From Pandoraea sp. PE-S2T-3 (GTDB lineage Bacteria > Pseudomonadota > Gammaproteobacteria > Burkholderiales > Burkholderiaceae), in assembly GCF_002179965.1 (NCBI RefSeq), contig NZ_NGUQ01000037.1:620001-684000 (forward strand): DNA of 64,000 bases. The letters run 5' to 3'. The position numbers were made by a program, and so were the translations under genes. This document shows, piece after piece, positions 24,324 to 33,073 of this stretch (its first letter is position 1; each line of letters opens with the position of its first letter). The notes under the pieces are model-generated. The model searched no databases, was not told the origin of the DNA, and worked only from the letters and a program-made list of their open reading frames with translations.

Positions 24324-24348
24324 TATTAATTAGAGGTGTTAATTAATA
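24324..24348. repeat. AT-rich 9-bp inverted repeat upstream of the autotransporter
   Basis: TATTAATTA-GAGGTGT-TAATTAATA, a perfect repeat in the autotransporter leader region. It lies about 135 bases before the start codon and is a candidate operator or promoter element. Confidence 0.5.
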
Positions 24349-24482
24349 AGCCATGCCGGGCGCGTCTTTCATCTTGGTCTTCATCTCGCCACGGATCCGT
24401 GGCGCATTGCACGAACATCGCCACGTGTACGGTCATGCGTGGTTTTGTTTTGCGAGATACCAGGTATCAGGGAGACACCGTC

Positions 24483-27374
24483 ATGCTCGTACGCGTGTGC
24501 AGTTTGTCCACGGCGTGGCCGTTCAAGCCGTCCGTCATCGCGCTGGCAAGCCTCCTGTGTGTGAGCCTCGCCGCAGGGAGCGCCAAAGCGCAGACATTGC
24601 CTTCGACAGCGCTAAGCGTCGGCAACGGCAAGACCCTGACGTACACCGACGGCAGCATGAACGTATCGACCGCGGTGCGCATTTCCGCGTCCGGTGGCAA
24701 TCAGGCCTCTCTGACCTTTGCGCCGGCAAGCGCCATGTCGGTCACCAGCCCGACGAATACGGCCATTCAGGTCAGTGCTTCGGGAGCCGGGTCGGTGGCG
24801 AGCTTCGTCATCAATTCGTCCAGCGGATACGGTGTCGCCATTGCCGGCGTCGGCAATTTCTCCTATGGCGTTGTCGTCAGCGGAACCACGGGCGGGCAAG
24901 CGAGCGCGGATCTTGGTTCGGGCACAACGATCACCACGGGAGGCGGACAGAGCGGCGCAGGGCTTTGGGCGACCACTGGCGGCACGATCACCGGCAATGC
25001 GGTCACGATCAACGCGTCCGGACCGTTTGCACAGGGTGCCGGTGCGGTCGGCGGCGGTGCCATATCGCTGACCAATTCAGCTATCACGACCACTGGTATT
25101 AGCGGCTACGGATTATTGAACCGGGCGAGTCACGGGGCCTATGAAGGCACGGCGGCCCTGTCGTATCGCAACGGCACTATCACTACCAGCGGTGCCTCTG
25201 CGCATGGCGTGGATGCCGAGGGCAATGGCGGCACCGTGCTGCATAACACGACAATCGTCACGAGCGGCATCGGAGCGTACGGGATTCGTCTGGTCGACTC
25301 CGACTCCGGCAGTGTGTCGACAGGCAGCCCTGAAGTCACCATCACGTCGGACGCGGGCGCCACGCCATCGACGGTCACGACCTCGGGCGCCAACGCGCAT
25401 GCGGCGATGCTCGTCAATCTCTTTGCGGGCGATACGGCCCGCCTGAGCGCGTCGGGAACAACGTTCCATGCACAGGGCGCCGGTGCTTACGGCATGTATC
25501 TCACGGGCGTGCCGGGGTCTGATGAAATCGTGGCGCTGGCCGGCTCGGTGGTTCGCAGCGACCAATCGGATGCGATTCACGTGACCGGACCCACTGGCAC
25601 GATTTCGCTGACAGCGGGGTCATCTCTGATCGCGGGGCCCGGCGCTGCGGCGCTCAATGTGAACGCGGACGGCACGTCTGCGGGCAACGTGGTGTTTTCA
25701 TCCGACGCATCGACGCTGACAGGAACGATCCTCGTCGACGCGGCGAGTACAGCGCAAGTGGCGTTGCGCAACGGCACGGTCTGGAACGTGACCGGCAACT
25801 CGAACATGACCACGCTGGAGAACACGGCGAGCTCGATCAACGTGTTGCCGACGGCGGCGCAGGCGAGTGCTCCGACATCGGCGTCGTCGTACACAAGCAT
25901 CAGCACGTCGGGCAACTACACCGGCAACAGCGGCACGCTGGCACTCAACACGTATCTCAACGCCGGGGGCGCGCTATCCAACCAGTTCACCGACCGTCTG
26001 TTGATCGGGGGCAATGCCACGGGCACGACGCTGGTCGATGTTCGGCCGGTCGATGCCAGCCCCGGGCCCGTCGCGACGTATCAGGCGCATCTGAACCGAG
26101 GCTTGCTGGGGGCGCCGACGCTGCATCTGTTCTCGGCGACCGATGGCATCTCGCTCATTCAGGTCGCGGGCACGTCCACACAGAATGCTTTTGTGCTGAA
26201 GAACGGCTACGTGACCGCGGAGAACCTGCCGTTCCAGTACCACCTGTACGCCTATGGTCCGGGCTCTGAGTATGGTGCGGCCAGTCCGGGACAGTCGCTG
26301 GTTGGCGCGAAGGGGACATTCTGGGATTACCGGCTTCAGGGGGCTTTTGTCGACCCGGGCGGCGAGGTTGACCCGATTGATCCGGGGGTGCCGGAGCCAA
26401 TTCCGCCCAACGCCCGCCCCGAGGTCGTGCCGCAGGTCGCGGCGTACCTGAGCGCACCGGTGGCGCTGCTGTACGCGGGATTGGTGGATATCGATACGCT
26501 GCATCGCCGGCTGGGCGAAATTCGCGACGACCGCGATCTCGGGCGAGACAGTGGCGACGGGGAAGCTTTCGTCCGTGTCTATGGCGGGCACTTCAACTAC
26601 CGCAGTAACCGCACGTTCCAGCAGTACGGCTATAACGCGGACGGCGACTACAGCGCGGTGCAGTTCGGCGGCAATCTGTTCAAGCGCCGCAACGAGGACG
26701 GGCTCTGGCGTTTCGGGCTGGCGGGTGCCATCGGTTGGCTGCATTTCGAACCCGATGCGGTTGACGGGTACAGCAGCGCATCAGGCAACACCTATCGGGT
26801 ATCGGGCTACGCGACGTACCAGAGCACGCAGGGATGGTATGTCGACAATGTCCTGTCGTTCGGCTGGTTCGATGGCCGGGTGAGTACGAATGCCTATGCC
26901 ACTGCCTCGAACCTGAAGGGGCGCGATGTCGCGTTGTCGGTGGAAGCTGGGTATCCGGTCGGTATCGGTGCCGGGTTGCAGCTTGAACCGCAGGTGCAAC
27001 TGGTCGGCCAGCATGTCGGGTTCAACAATCAGGTCGATGCCGACGATCTCGCTGTCAATATCGGCAGCCAGAATCAACTGCTCGGGCGCATCGGCATGCG
27101 GCTGACGCGCGCCTTTGATGTGGGCAAGGGGAGGGTGACGCCATATTTCGCCGTCGACTATCTGCACGCGTTTACCGACGGGACGCATGTCACGGTCGGT
27201 GGCGTCGATTTCACCAGCGGCAAGCTGGGCGATGCTTTGCGCTTATCCGTCGGCGCCAACGCCACCATGTCCGAGACGATGTCGCTCTATGGCCGAGCTT
27301 CATGGTCCAAAGACATCGGCAATGCGGGCGTGCGCGGCTGGCTGCTCAACGTCGGCGCGCGGTTTCTGTTCTGA
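24483..27374 (+). CDS. Autotransporter outer-membrane beta-barrel protein (type Va secretion)
   Basis: A 963-residue exported protein. A signal peptide of about 37 residues (hydrophobic VIALASLLCVSLAAGS, cleavage near AKAQ) is followed by a Gly/Ser/Thr-rich beta-helix passenger of some 600 residues with pertactin-like repeats (TTTGISGYG, TTSGASAHGVDAEG, TTSGANAHAAM). The C-terminal 270 or so residues form the translocating barrel and end in LNVGARFLF, a terminal aromatic as needed for BAM insertion. A Pro-rich linker (DPIDPGVPEPIPPNARPEV) joins the parts. The ATG at 24483 has GGGAGAC upstream; the frame opens at 24336, but that would bury the signal peptide. Its role may be adhesion or surface enzymatic activity; no protease triad was recognised. 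Confidence 0.87.
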   Translation: MLVRVCSLSTAWPFKPSVIALASLLCVSLAAGSAKAQTLPSTALSVGNGKTLTYTDGSMNVSTAVRISASGGNQASLTFAPASAMSVTSPTNTAIQVSASGAGSVASFVINSSSGYGVAIAGVGNFSYGVVVSGTTGGQASADLGSGTTITTGGGQSGAGLWATTGGTITGNAVTINASGPFAQGAGAVGGGAISLTNSAITTTGISGYGLLNRASHGAYEGTAALSYRNGTITTSGASAHGVDAEGNGGTVLHNTTIVTSGIGAYGIRLVDSDSGSVSTGSPEVTITSDAGATPSTVTTSGANAHAAMLVNLFAGDTARLSASGTTFHAQGAGAYGMYLTGVPGSDEIVALAGSVVRSDQSDAIHVTGPTGTISLTAGSSLIAGPGAAALNVNADGTSAGNVVFSSDASTLTGTILVDAASTAQVALRNGTVWNVTGNSNMTTLENTASSINVLPTAAQASAPTSASSYTSISTSGNYTGNSGTLALNTYLNAGGALSNQFTDRLLIGGNATGTTLVDVRPVDASPGPVATYQAHLNRGLLGAPTLHLFSATDGISLIQVAGTSTQNAFVLKNGYVTAENLPFQYHLYAYGPGSEYGAASPGQSLVGAKGTFWDYRLQGAFVDPGGEVDPIDPGVPEPIPPNARPEVVPQVAAYLSAPVALLYAGLVDIDTLHRRLGEIRDDRDLGRDSGDGEAFVRVYGGHFNYRSNRTFQQYGYNADGDYSAVQFGGNLFKRRNEDGLWRFGLAGAIGWLHFEPDAVDGYSSASGNTYRVSGYATYQSTQGWYVDNVLSFGWFDGRVSTNAYATASNLKGRDVALSVEAGYPVGIGAGLQLEPQVQLVGQHVGFNNQVDADDLAVNIGSQNQLLGRIGMRLTRAFDVGKGRVTPYFAVDYLHAFTDGTHVTVGGVDFTSGKLGDALRLSVGANATMSETMSLYGRASWSKDIGNAGVRGWLLNVGARFLF

Positions 27375-27498
27375 GCGAGACGGCGAATTTGATCAGGCAT
27401 GCCAATGCGCTGGTGGCTTATCAACGAGTACAAGCCGCGTCGTGAGTTGATCCAGTAATATCAGCGCTTACCGATCAATACACGACGCGGGGAATGGC

Positions 27499-27981
27499 AT
27501 GAACCGAGATAATCAGTGGCGGCGCGTTGCCGATCGATTCGGGTTTCCGGTCGATGACGAGATCAAGGTCGGCGGGAAATACACGCCGGTGCTCATCGAT
27601 GGCGATATGGCGTATGTCGCCGGACAGATCCCGAGAATCGGCGAAACGGTGCATTTCGTTGGTTGCGCGGGTGACAGCCTATCGCTGGAAGATGCCCGGC
27701 AGGCGGCCGGGGTTTCTGCGCTGCGGGCACTTTCATTGATCCACCGTGCGTGCGGCAGTCTCGATGCCATCGTCTCGGTACCCCGCATCAGCGTCTTTGT
27801 GCGAAGCGCACCCGGCTTCACGTTGCAAAGCGAAGTGGCCGATGGTGCTTCGGATGTCCTTTTTGAAGTCCTCGGAGAATCGGGTGTGCACACGCGCACG
27901 TCGGTCGGCGTTCTTCAATTACCCAAGGGCGCTGTCGCCGAAGTCGACTTCATCTTCAGAATTCGCCCGTCGAGCAAGTAA
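27499..27981 (+). CDS. RidA/YjgF-family protein
   Basis: A 160-residue RidA-like protein: GGKYTPVLIDGDMAYVAGQIPR at the N terminus and VGVLQLPKGAVAEVDFIFRI at the C terminus. Canonical RidA hydrolyses reactive enamine/imine intermediates; this longer form lacks the usual C-terminal Arg in the R-X-A-VE context (here LPKGAVAEVD), so it belongs to a divergent RidA subfamily of unclear activity. It is 124 bases after the autotransporter; that gap shows no recognisable element. Confidence 0.8.
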   Translation: MNRDNQWRRVADRFGFPVDDEIKVGGKYTPVLIDGDMAYVAGQIPRIGETVHFVGCAGDSLSLEDARQAAGVSALRALSLIHRACGSLDAIVSVPRISVFVRSAPGFTLQSEVADGASDVLFEVLGESGVHTRTSVGVLQLPKGAVAEVDFIFRIRPSSK

Positions 27982-28097
27982 GCACGACCTGTCGGATGCC
28001 ATAAGCAAATCCATATCGGCACATAGCCAAGTGCGATCAGCACCGCACGCCGTCGCGCCCACAATGCAAGCAAGACGCGCATAGACGGGGGACGACA

Positions 28098-28853
28098 ATG
28101 GATTCGGTGTATCTGGTGGTGATCCTTGGCACGATCGTGGCGGGCTTCATTCAAGGCTTGTCGGGCTTTGCCTTCGGGCTCGCTGCAATGTCCTTCTGGG
28201 CTTGGGTGCTCGATCCCCGGCTCGCCGCCACGTTGGCCGTCTTTGGTGCACTGTCCGGACAGATTCTGGCCGCCGTCACGATGCGGCGCGGCGTTGACGT
28301 CAAGCGACTGTTGCCATTTGTGCTGGGCGGTTTGCTGGGGATTCCGCTCGGCGTTGCGTTGCTGCCGCGACTCGATATGGACTGGTTCAAGGCCATCCTC
28401 GGGACGCTGCTCGTGATCTGGTGTCCGACGATGCTGCTGGCGAGAAACCTGCCGCGAATCTCGTCGGGCGGCCGCGCAGCAGATGCGCTGGTGGGGATGG
28501 CGGGCGGGGTGCTTGGCGGCGTCGGCGGGTTTGCCGGCACGTTGCCGACATTGTGGTGCACGTTGCGTGGCGTCGACAAAGACGTGCAGCGCGCGGTGAT
28601 TCAAAACTTCAACTTGTCGATGCTGCTGGTCACGATGGGCACCTATCTGGCCACCGGCATCGTCACGCGCGACATGCTGCCGTTCTTCGGCATTGTCGCG
28701 CTCGCTATGCCCATCCCCACGCTGCTCGGCGCAAAACTCTATATCGGCATCAGCGAAGCCCGTTTTCGTCAGGTGGTGCTGGGTCTCTTGACGGCGTCGG
28801 GCGTGACGTTGCTGGCGTCGTCACTGCCGACGTTGCTGGCGCGGGCGCTATAG
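28098..28853 (+). CDS. TauE/SafE-family membrane permease
   Basis: A 251-residue polytopic inner-membrane protein with about 8 hydrophobic helices. The two half-repeats typical of the TauE/SafE family are visible: GFIQGLSGFAFGLAAMSFWAWVLDP near the N terminus and GGVLGGVGGFAGTLPTLWCTLRG in the middle. Members move sulfite, sulfonates or other small anions. It lies close to, but not in, the sulfonate-type cluster at 29849-34174, so a sulfur-anion role is possible but not shown. Confidence 0.82.
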   Translation: MDSVYLVVILGTIVAGFIQGLSGFAFGLAAMSFWAWVLDPRLAATLAVFGALSGQILAAVTMRRGVDVKRLLPFVLGGLLGIPLGVALLPRLDMDWFKAILGTLLVIWCPTMLLARNLPRISSGGRAADALVGMAGGVLGGVGGFAGTLPTLWCTLRGVDKDVQRAVIQNFNLSMLLVTMGTYLATGIVTRDMLPFFGIVALAMPIPTLLGAKLYIGISEARFRQVVLGLLTASGVTLLASSLPTLLARAL

Positions 28854-28904
28854 CGATCCTAAAGCACAAACTATTGGTAATTAACGCCAGAAATCGGACA
28901 TAGG

Positions 28905-28920
28905 ACCCAAAATTTTGGGT
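28905..28920. terminator. Palindrome between convergent genes
   Basis: ACCCAAAATTTTGGGT, a perfect 16-base palindrome followed by TTTA, between the convergent permease (ends 28853) and repressor (ends 28963) genes. A second imperfect hairpin (ACCGGTCT-ACA-GACCCGGT) lies at 28930-28948. They probably act together as a bidirectional terminator. Confidence 0.5.
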
Positions 28921-28962
28921 TTTATCGAGACCGGTCTACAGACCCGGTTTGTGCCATCTACC

Positions 28963-29670
28963 TCACAGCAGCGCTCCCCGCCAGATCACCCGCCCAACGA
29001 TGTCTAGACGCTCGAGGGGTGCCTGTATCGGCGCGTACTGTGCGTTGTCCGACGTGAGCGACACCATGCCGCCCAACTGTCGTTGAAGCCGTTTGATCAG
29101 CAAATCACTGCCGTCGCGCAGCACATAGACTTCGCCATCGGCGACGTTCGCCACCTGACGGTCGACGACCAGCGTGTCGCCCGCGCGAAAGGTCGGCGAC
29201 ATGGCATTGCCTTCGACGCGCATGGTGGCCAGATGCACGGGATCGTACCCGTGACGTGCCAGCCATTCCTGACAGAACGCCAGTTGAACCAGTTTTTCCG
29301 GTGAGGACTCCGGCACCAGGCAGTCCGGCTCGCCGCCACGATAGAGCGGCAAGAGCGTCAGATGGTTGTCAGGCCAAACATCTCGTACCACCGTCTCCAT
29401 CGGGCCACGCCCCGTCAACAGCCATTCCAGTGTCACGCCACCCGCTTGCGACAGGGCAATGAGCACGCGCCTCGAAGGCTCGGCACCGTTCAGGTACTTC
29501 TGAAACCCACTCGCTGAAATGCCCGCCTGACGCACCAGTGCGCTCGCATTCCCGGCGCGTGCCACCAACAAACGCAGGCGCCCGATGAAATCGTCATCGG
29601 TCTCGTGCGCCGAGGCCACGACTGTCGTCTCGTCGATCTCCGCCTTCTGCACTTTCTCCGCTTTTGTCAT
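28963..29670 (-). CDS. XRE/S24-type repressor with lost catalytic serine
   Basis: A 235-residue protein. A helix-turn-helix (residues about 30-90; SALVRQAGISASGFQKYLNG) is followed by an S24/LexA-like domain (residues about 145-235). In LexA and CI proteins the nucleophile Ser sits in GDSM; here the matching segment is VEGNAMSPTF with Ala156, while the partner Lys193 (LIKRLQR) is kept. It should thus fold like a phage repressor but be unable to cleave itself. No other phage genes are near. It is divergent from the sulfonate-type cluster at 29849, with inverted repeats between them, so it may regulate that cluster. Confidence 0.85.
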   Translation of the reverse strand: MTKAEKVQKAEIDETTVVASAHETDDDFIGRLRLLVARAGNASALVRQAGISASGFQKYLNGAEPSRRVLIALSQAGGVTLEWLLTGRGPMETVVRDVWPDNHLTLLPLYRGGEPDCLVPESSPEKLVQLAFCQEWLARHGYDPVHLATMRVEGNAMSPTFRAGDTLVVDRQVANVADGEVYVLRDGSDLLIKRLQRQLGGMVSLTSDNAQYAPIQAPLERLDIVGRVIWRGALL

Positions 29671-29740
29671 GTGCCTCTCCCGTCGCAGTGCGGCGCTGGT
29701 ATCCCGCTGCGGCGATAACCATAGTGAAAAATATCATTAA

Positions 29741-29780
29741 GAACGTTCGCTATCAGGCAATAGAATCACCCCATAGCGAA
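29741..29780. promoter_or_regulatory. Candidate operators of the S24-type repressor
   Basis: GAACGTTC (29741-29748) is an 8-base palindrome. TTCGCTAT (29746-29753) and ATAGCGAA (29773-29780) form a perfect 8-bp inverted repeat with a 19-base spacer. Both lie in the 178-base divergent region between the repressor and the binding-protein gene at 29849, where an XRE repressor would be expected to bind. Confidence 0.5.
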
Positions 29781-29848
29781 TTTCGTGTTGCATGATGATA
29801 GCGCAATGCGGATGTTTCAACACACTCGGTTGATGAAGGAGAGCACCC

Positions 29849-30766
29849 ATGGCCGCATTGCGTATCGGCGTCCATCCCAACAATTTGCACCTGCAACTGG
29901 CCGCGCTGACGTGGCCGCTGCGCTGGCCTGAAACGCTCCTCACGGCGGACGGATCGCCTGCCGTGCAGTTCGTTGCCTACAGGGAAGGGCGCGACACGGG
30001 CCGGTTGATTGCGGACAACGTTATCGACGTCGGCGGTACCGGATCGACGCCCCCTGTGCTAGCCCAGCACGACGGTGTGCCGCTCGTCTACGTCGCGGCG
30101 TCCGCGCCGAGAGGCACCAACGGGGCCCTCGTCGTACGGGCGGAAGACGGCCCCGATGATGTACCCGGCCTCGCTGGCCGTCGCGTCGCACTGCTCGACG
30201 GGTCCTTTCACACATCGTTTCTTGCCGCCGTCCTTGAGCGCGAAGGCCTGTCGTTGCGTGACGTCGAACGTGTGGAGCTGGCACCTGCCGATGCCTACCG
30301 CGCACTTAGCGATGGTCAGGTCGACGCGTGGATCGCCATGGCGCCCTGGCTTGAGCGCGTGCGCAGCGAGGCGTCGCAATGGCGTGTGCTGACGGATATC
30401 GGCCCCTACGTGCCCAACCGCTCCGTGTTCTGGGCACGCCGTGAGGCATTTCATCAGCACACGGCGGCGCTCGACGCGGTGTTTTCCGCCCTGACCGCAT
30501 TGGGCCGCGACGTCGCTAACGATCCCGCTCCCTATGCCGAGCGCCTGGCAGCGGCGGGTATTTCAGGTGCTGACGCAACGTCATGGCACGCCGCACTTGC
30601 CGCGCGCGATTGGCAATTGCTGCCCTGCGATGCAGCGTTCTACGCCGAACAGCAAGGCGAAGCGGATCTGCTGCATCGACATGGCGACTTGTCGCACACC
30701 ATCGATATCCGGCAGTCCGCCTCTGCGGCACCGCTGAATTTTTCAAGCGCTACCCACGCGCGCTGA
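29849..30766 (+). CDS. SsuA/NrtA-like substrate-binding protein without a visible signal peptide
   Basis: A 305-residue periplasmic-binding-fold protein of the sulfonate/nitrate/taurine group (NVIDVGGTGSTPPVLAQHDGVPLVYVAA; SDGQVDAWIAMAPWLERV is the typical QVDAW motif). It starts MAALRIGVHPNN directly on the first beta strand; no signal peptide precedes it, and AAGGAGAGCACCC marks this start clearly. Either it acts in the cytosol (as a sensor or carrier) or the export signal was lost. A secreted paralogue is encoded at 31981. It is followed by an SsuD-like monooxygenase 32 bases on. Confidence 0.75.
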   Translation: MAALRIGVHPNNLHLQLAALTWPLRWPETLLTADGSPAVQFVAYREGRDTGRLIADNVIDVGGTGSTPPVLAQHDGVPLVYVAASAPRGTNGALVVRAEDGPDDVPGLAGRRVALLDGSFHTSFLAAVLEREGLSLRDVERVELAPADAYRALSDGQVDAWIAMAPWLERVRSEASQWRVLTDIGPYVPNRSVFWARREAFHQHTAALDAVFSALTALGRDVANDPAPYAERLAAAGISGADATSWHAALAARDWQLLPCDAAFYAEQQGEADLLHRHGDLSHTIDIRQSASAAPLNFSSATHAR

Positions 30767-30798
30767 TTCTCCCAACACTTGGCTTCACGAGTCTTGCA

Positions 30799-31947
30799 AT
30801 GAATGTCTACTGGTATCTCACAGCCCCCGACGGACACGCGCCGTGGACGACCGATGGCGCACGTACGATCAATTACCGTTACCTCCAGCAACTGGCGCGC
30901 GGCTATGACCACCTCGGCTTTACCGGCGCATTGTTTGCCACGGGGGCGCACGACGTCTGGGTACTTGGCGGCTCGCTGCTCTCCTACACGGAGGACATGA
31001 ACTTTCTGCTGGCGATTCATCCCGGGCTTATCCAGCCGACGTTGCTCGCCAAAATGGCGGCGACGTTTCAGGAATTCTCAAAAGGGCGGTTGCTGCTCAA
31101 TGTCGTCTCGGGTGACGCCAAAATGCTGGGCGCCTACGGCATGAAGATTCCGCATGACGAGCGCTATCTGATGGCCGACGAGTACCTGACGATTTTCAAG
31201 CGCTTGTTTGCGGGCGAAACAGTGACGTACGAAGGCAAATACTTCAGCGTCGACGGCGCAAAGCTGGCGTTGCCCGCGGGCAAGTCGATCCCGATCCCGC
31301 CGCTGTGGTTCGGCGGTTCGTCCGAACCGGCCATCGAAGTCGCGGCCAAGCATGTTGATACTTATTTGTCATGGGGAGAAACACCGGACGAGATCGAACA
31401 GCGCGTGAACCACGTCAACGCACGTGCGGCGCATTACGGCCGGCGCTTGTCGCACGGTGTTCGGCTGTACGTGATCTTGCGAGACACCGATGACGCCGCG
31501 TGGGCCGAGGCCGATCGCTTGCTCAGTTTGATGGATGACGACGCCATTGCCGCGAATCAGCGATTTGTCGGCGGCAGCGACTCCGTCGGGCAGCGGCGCA
31601 TGAGTGCGCTGCATCAGGGCAAACGTCCCGCGCGCGCCCGCGATCTCGAAATCGCGCCCAATCTCTGGTCGGGCCTCGGCCTGGTGCGCCCGGGCCCGGG
31701 TACCGCCATCGTCGGTTCGCCCGCGACCGTCATCAAGACGCTCAACGATTACGCCTCCCGGGGCATCGAGACATTCATCCTGTCCGGCATGCCGCTGCTC
31801 GAAGAGTCGTACCGCTTCGCCGAACAAGTGCTGCCGCATCTGCCTGTGCGACGCCGTGAAGTCGCCGAGAAGACATTCACGTGGTCGACGTTGTTCGATC
31901 GCGATCCCTCCACGCTCGCCACCGCCCCCGTGCCGCCACAGGCCTGA
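30799..31947 (+). CDS. SsuD-like FMNH2-dependent alkanesulfonate monooxygenase
   Basis: A 382-residue bacterial-luciferase-like flavin monooxygenase. NYRYLQQLARGYDHLGFTGALFATG, SKGRLLLNVVSGD, LWFGGSSEPAIEVAAKHVDTYLSWGE and GTAIVGSPATVIKTLNDYASRGIETFILSG are SsuD-type blocks; SsuD cleaves alkanesulfonates to an aldehyde plus sulfite with FMNH2 and O2. The start at 30799 (MNVYWYLTAPDGH) fits the family N terminus. No ssuE flavin reductase is in the window, so FMNH2 must come from elsewhere. Confidence 0.85.
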   Translation: MNVYWYLTAPDGHAPWTTDGARTINYRYLQQLARGYDHLGFTGALFATGAHDVWVLGGSLLSYTEDMNFLLAIHPGLIQPTLLAKMAATFQEFSKGRLLLNVVSGDAKMLGAYGMKIPHDERYLMADEYLTIFKRLFAGETVTYEGKYFSVDGAKLALPAGKSIPIPPLWFGGSSEPAIEVAAKHVDTYLSWGETPDEIEQRVNHVNARAAHYGRRLSHGVRLYVILRDTDDAAWAEADRLLSLMDDDAIAANQRFVGGSDSVGQRRMSALHQGKRPARARDLEIAPNLWSGLGLVRPGPGTAIVGSPATVIKTLNDYASRGIETFILSGMPLLEESYRFAEQVLPHLPVRRREVAEKTFTWSTLFDRDPSTLATAPVPPQA

Positions 31948-31980
31948 GCATTACCGCGTTCATTTCCATCGGAATCCACC

Positions 31981-32985
31981 ATGAATTTCACTTTCAACGT
32001 GCGCCGGGCTTTCCGGCGCACGGGAGGGCGTCTTGCCTTCGCGGCCACCTTCATCGCATCGGCGCTTGCCGTCGCGGCGCTGCCGGTCAGTGCGCAAACC
32101 CGTGCCGACAGCATCACGTTACGCATCGCTTATCTCAAAGGCACCTCCGATCTGACGCTGGCGAAAGCCAAGGGCTCGCTCGATAAGGCATTGGCCGGGC
32201 AGGGCGTCAGAGTCGTCTGGGCCGGGCCATTCCCTGCGGCGGCACCGGCGTTCGAAGCGCTCAACGCCAATGCCGTCGATCTGACGAGCGGCAGCTCCAC
32301 CTCGTTCGTGACATCGATTGCTGCCGGCGTGCCGATGGCAATCTTCGGCTACCAACCCATGACGGCGCGCAACGAAGCCATCGTGGTGCCGCGGGATTCG
32401 GCCATTCGTTCGCTGGCCGATCTGGCGGGCAAACAGGTCGCGGTCAACAAGGGCGGCACCGGCGAATATCTGCTCGTGCGCGCGCTGGTCAAGAACGGCA
32501 TTGCGCCGGAGACGGTCAAGCGCCGCTATCTGTCGCCGAGCGATACCGGCAGCGCCTTCGTCGGTGGTGGCGTGGACGCATGGGCGACCTGGGACCCGTT
32601 CCTCTCCATTGCGCAGAACAACTACAACGCCCGCGTGCTGGCGGACGGTGCGGCCATCGGTTCGGACAACGCCGTGGGGTACTTCGTCCGGCAGGATTAC
32701 CTCAAGGCCCACCCCGAAGTGGTGAAGACGGTATTGCGCGTGCTGCGTGCAGAGAACGTGTGGACCGCAGCGCATCCGCGTGAGGCCGGACGCATCTGGG
32801 CGACGGAACTGAATCTCCCGGCGTCGCTTGCCGACAAACTCGGCGAGAACAACGTGTCACCGCTGCGGGCCGTGCTCCCTGACGACGCCACACGCATCGA
32901 GAAGGTCGCCCACTGGTACGTGGACAACCGGATCATTCCTGCCTTGCCCGACGTACGCGCCCATGTCGCGACGGTGGCTGACTGA
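31981..32985 (+). CDS. Sulfonate-type ABC transporter periplasmic binding protein (SsuA-like)
   Basis: A 334-residue exported protein: a signal peptide with a hydrophobic core AFAATFIASALAVAALPV and cleavage near SAQT, then LRIAYLKGTSDLTLAKAKGSLDKAL, ANAVDLTSGSSTSFVTSIAAGVP and GGGVDAWATWDPFLSIAQ, the hallmarks of SsuA/TauA proteins. It lies 33 bases after the monooxygenase. The permease and ATPase (ssuBC) that it would need are not in this window. Confidence 0.85.
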   Translation: MNFTFNVRRAFRRTGGRLAFAATFIASALAVAALPVSAQTRADSITLRIAYLKGTSDLTLAKAKGSLDKALAGQGVRVVWAGPFPAAAPAFEALNANAVDLTSGSSTSFVTSIAAGVPMAIFGYQPMTARNEAIVVPRDSAIRSLADLAGKQVAVNKGGTGEYLLVRALVKNGIAPETVKRRYLSPSDTGSAFVGGGVDAWATWDPFLSIAQNNYNARVLADGAAIGSDNAVGYFVRQDYLKAHPEVVKTVLRVLRAENVWTAAHPREAGRIWATELNLPASLADKLGENNVSPLRAVLPDDATRIEKVAHWYVDNRIIPALPDVRAHVATVAD

Positions 32986-33073
32986 GTTGAACTGACCTCC
33001 TCGGACTGACTTCGTCGGACTAACTTCGACGCCTTCGCAATAGCACAAGCCGGCACTGATCGGCTCACTCAAC

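Noticed and set aside
24183-24482. CRISPR-like repeats
   Set aside because: Only two different inverted repeats are present; no regularly spaced direct repeats with spacers.
28963-29670. Evidence of a prophage
   Set aside because: Only a single repressor-like gene is present, with no integrase, structural genes or attachment-like repeats around it.
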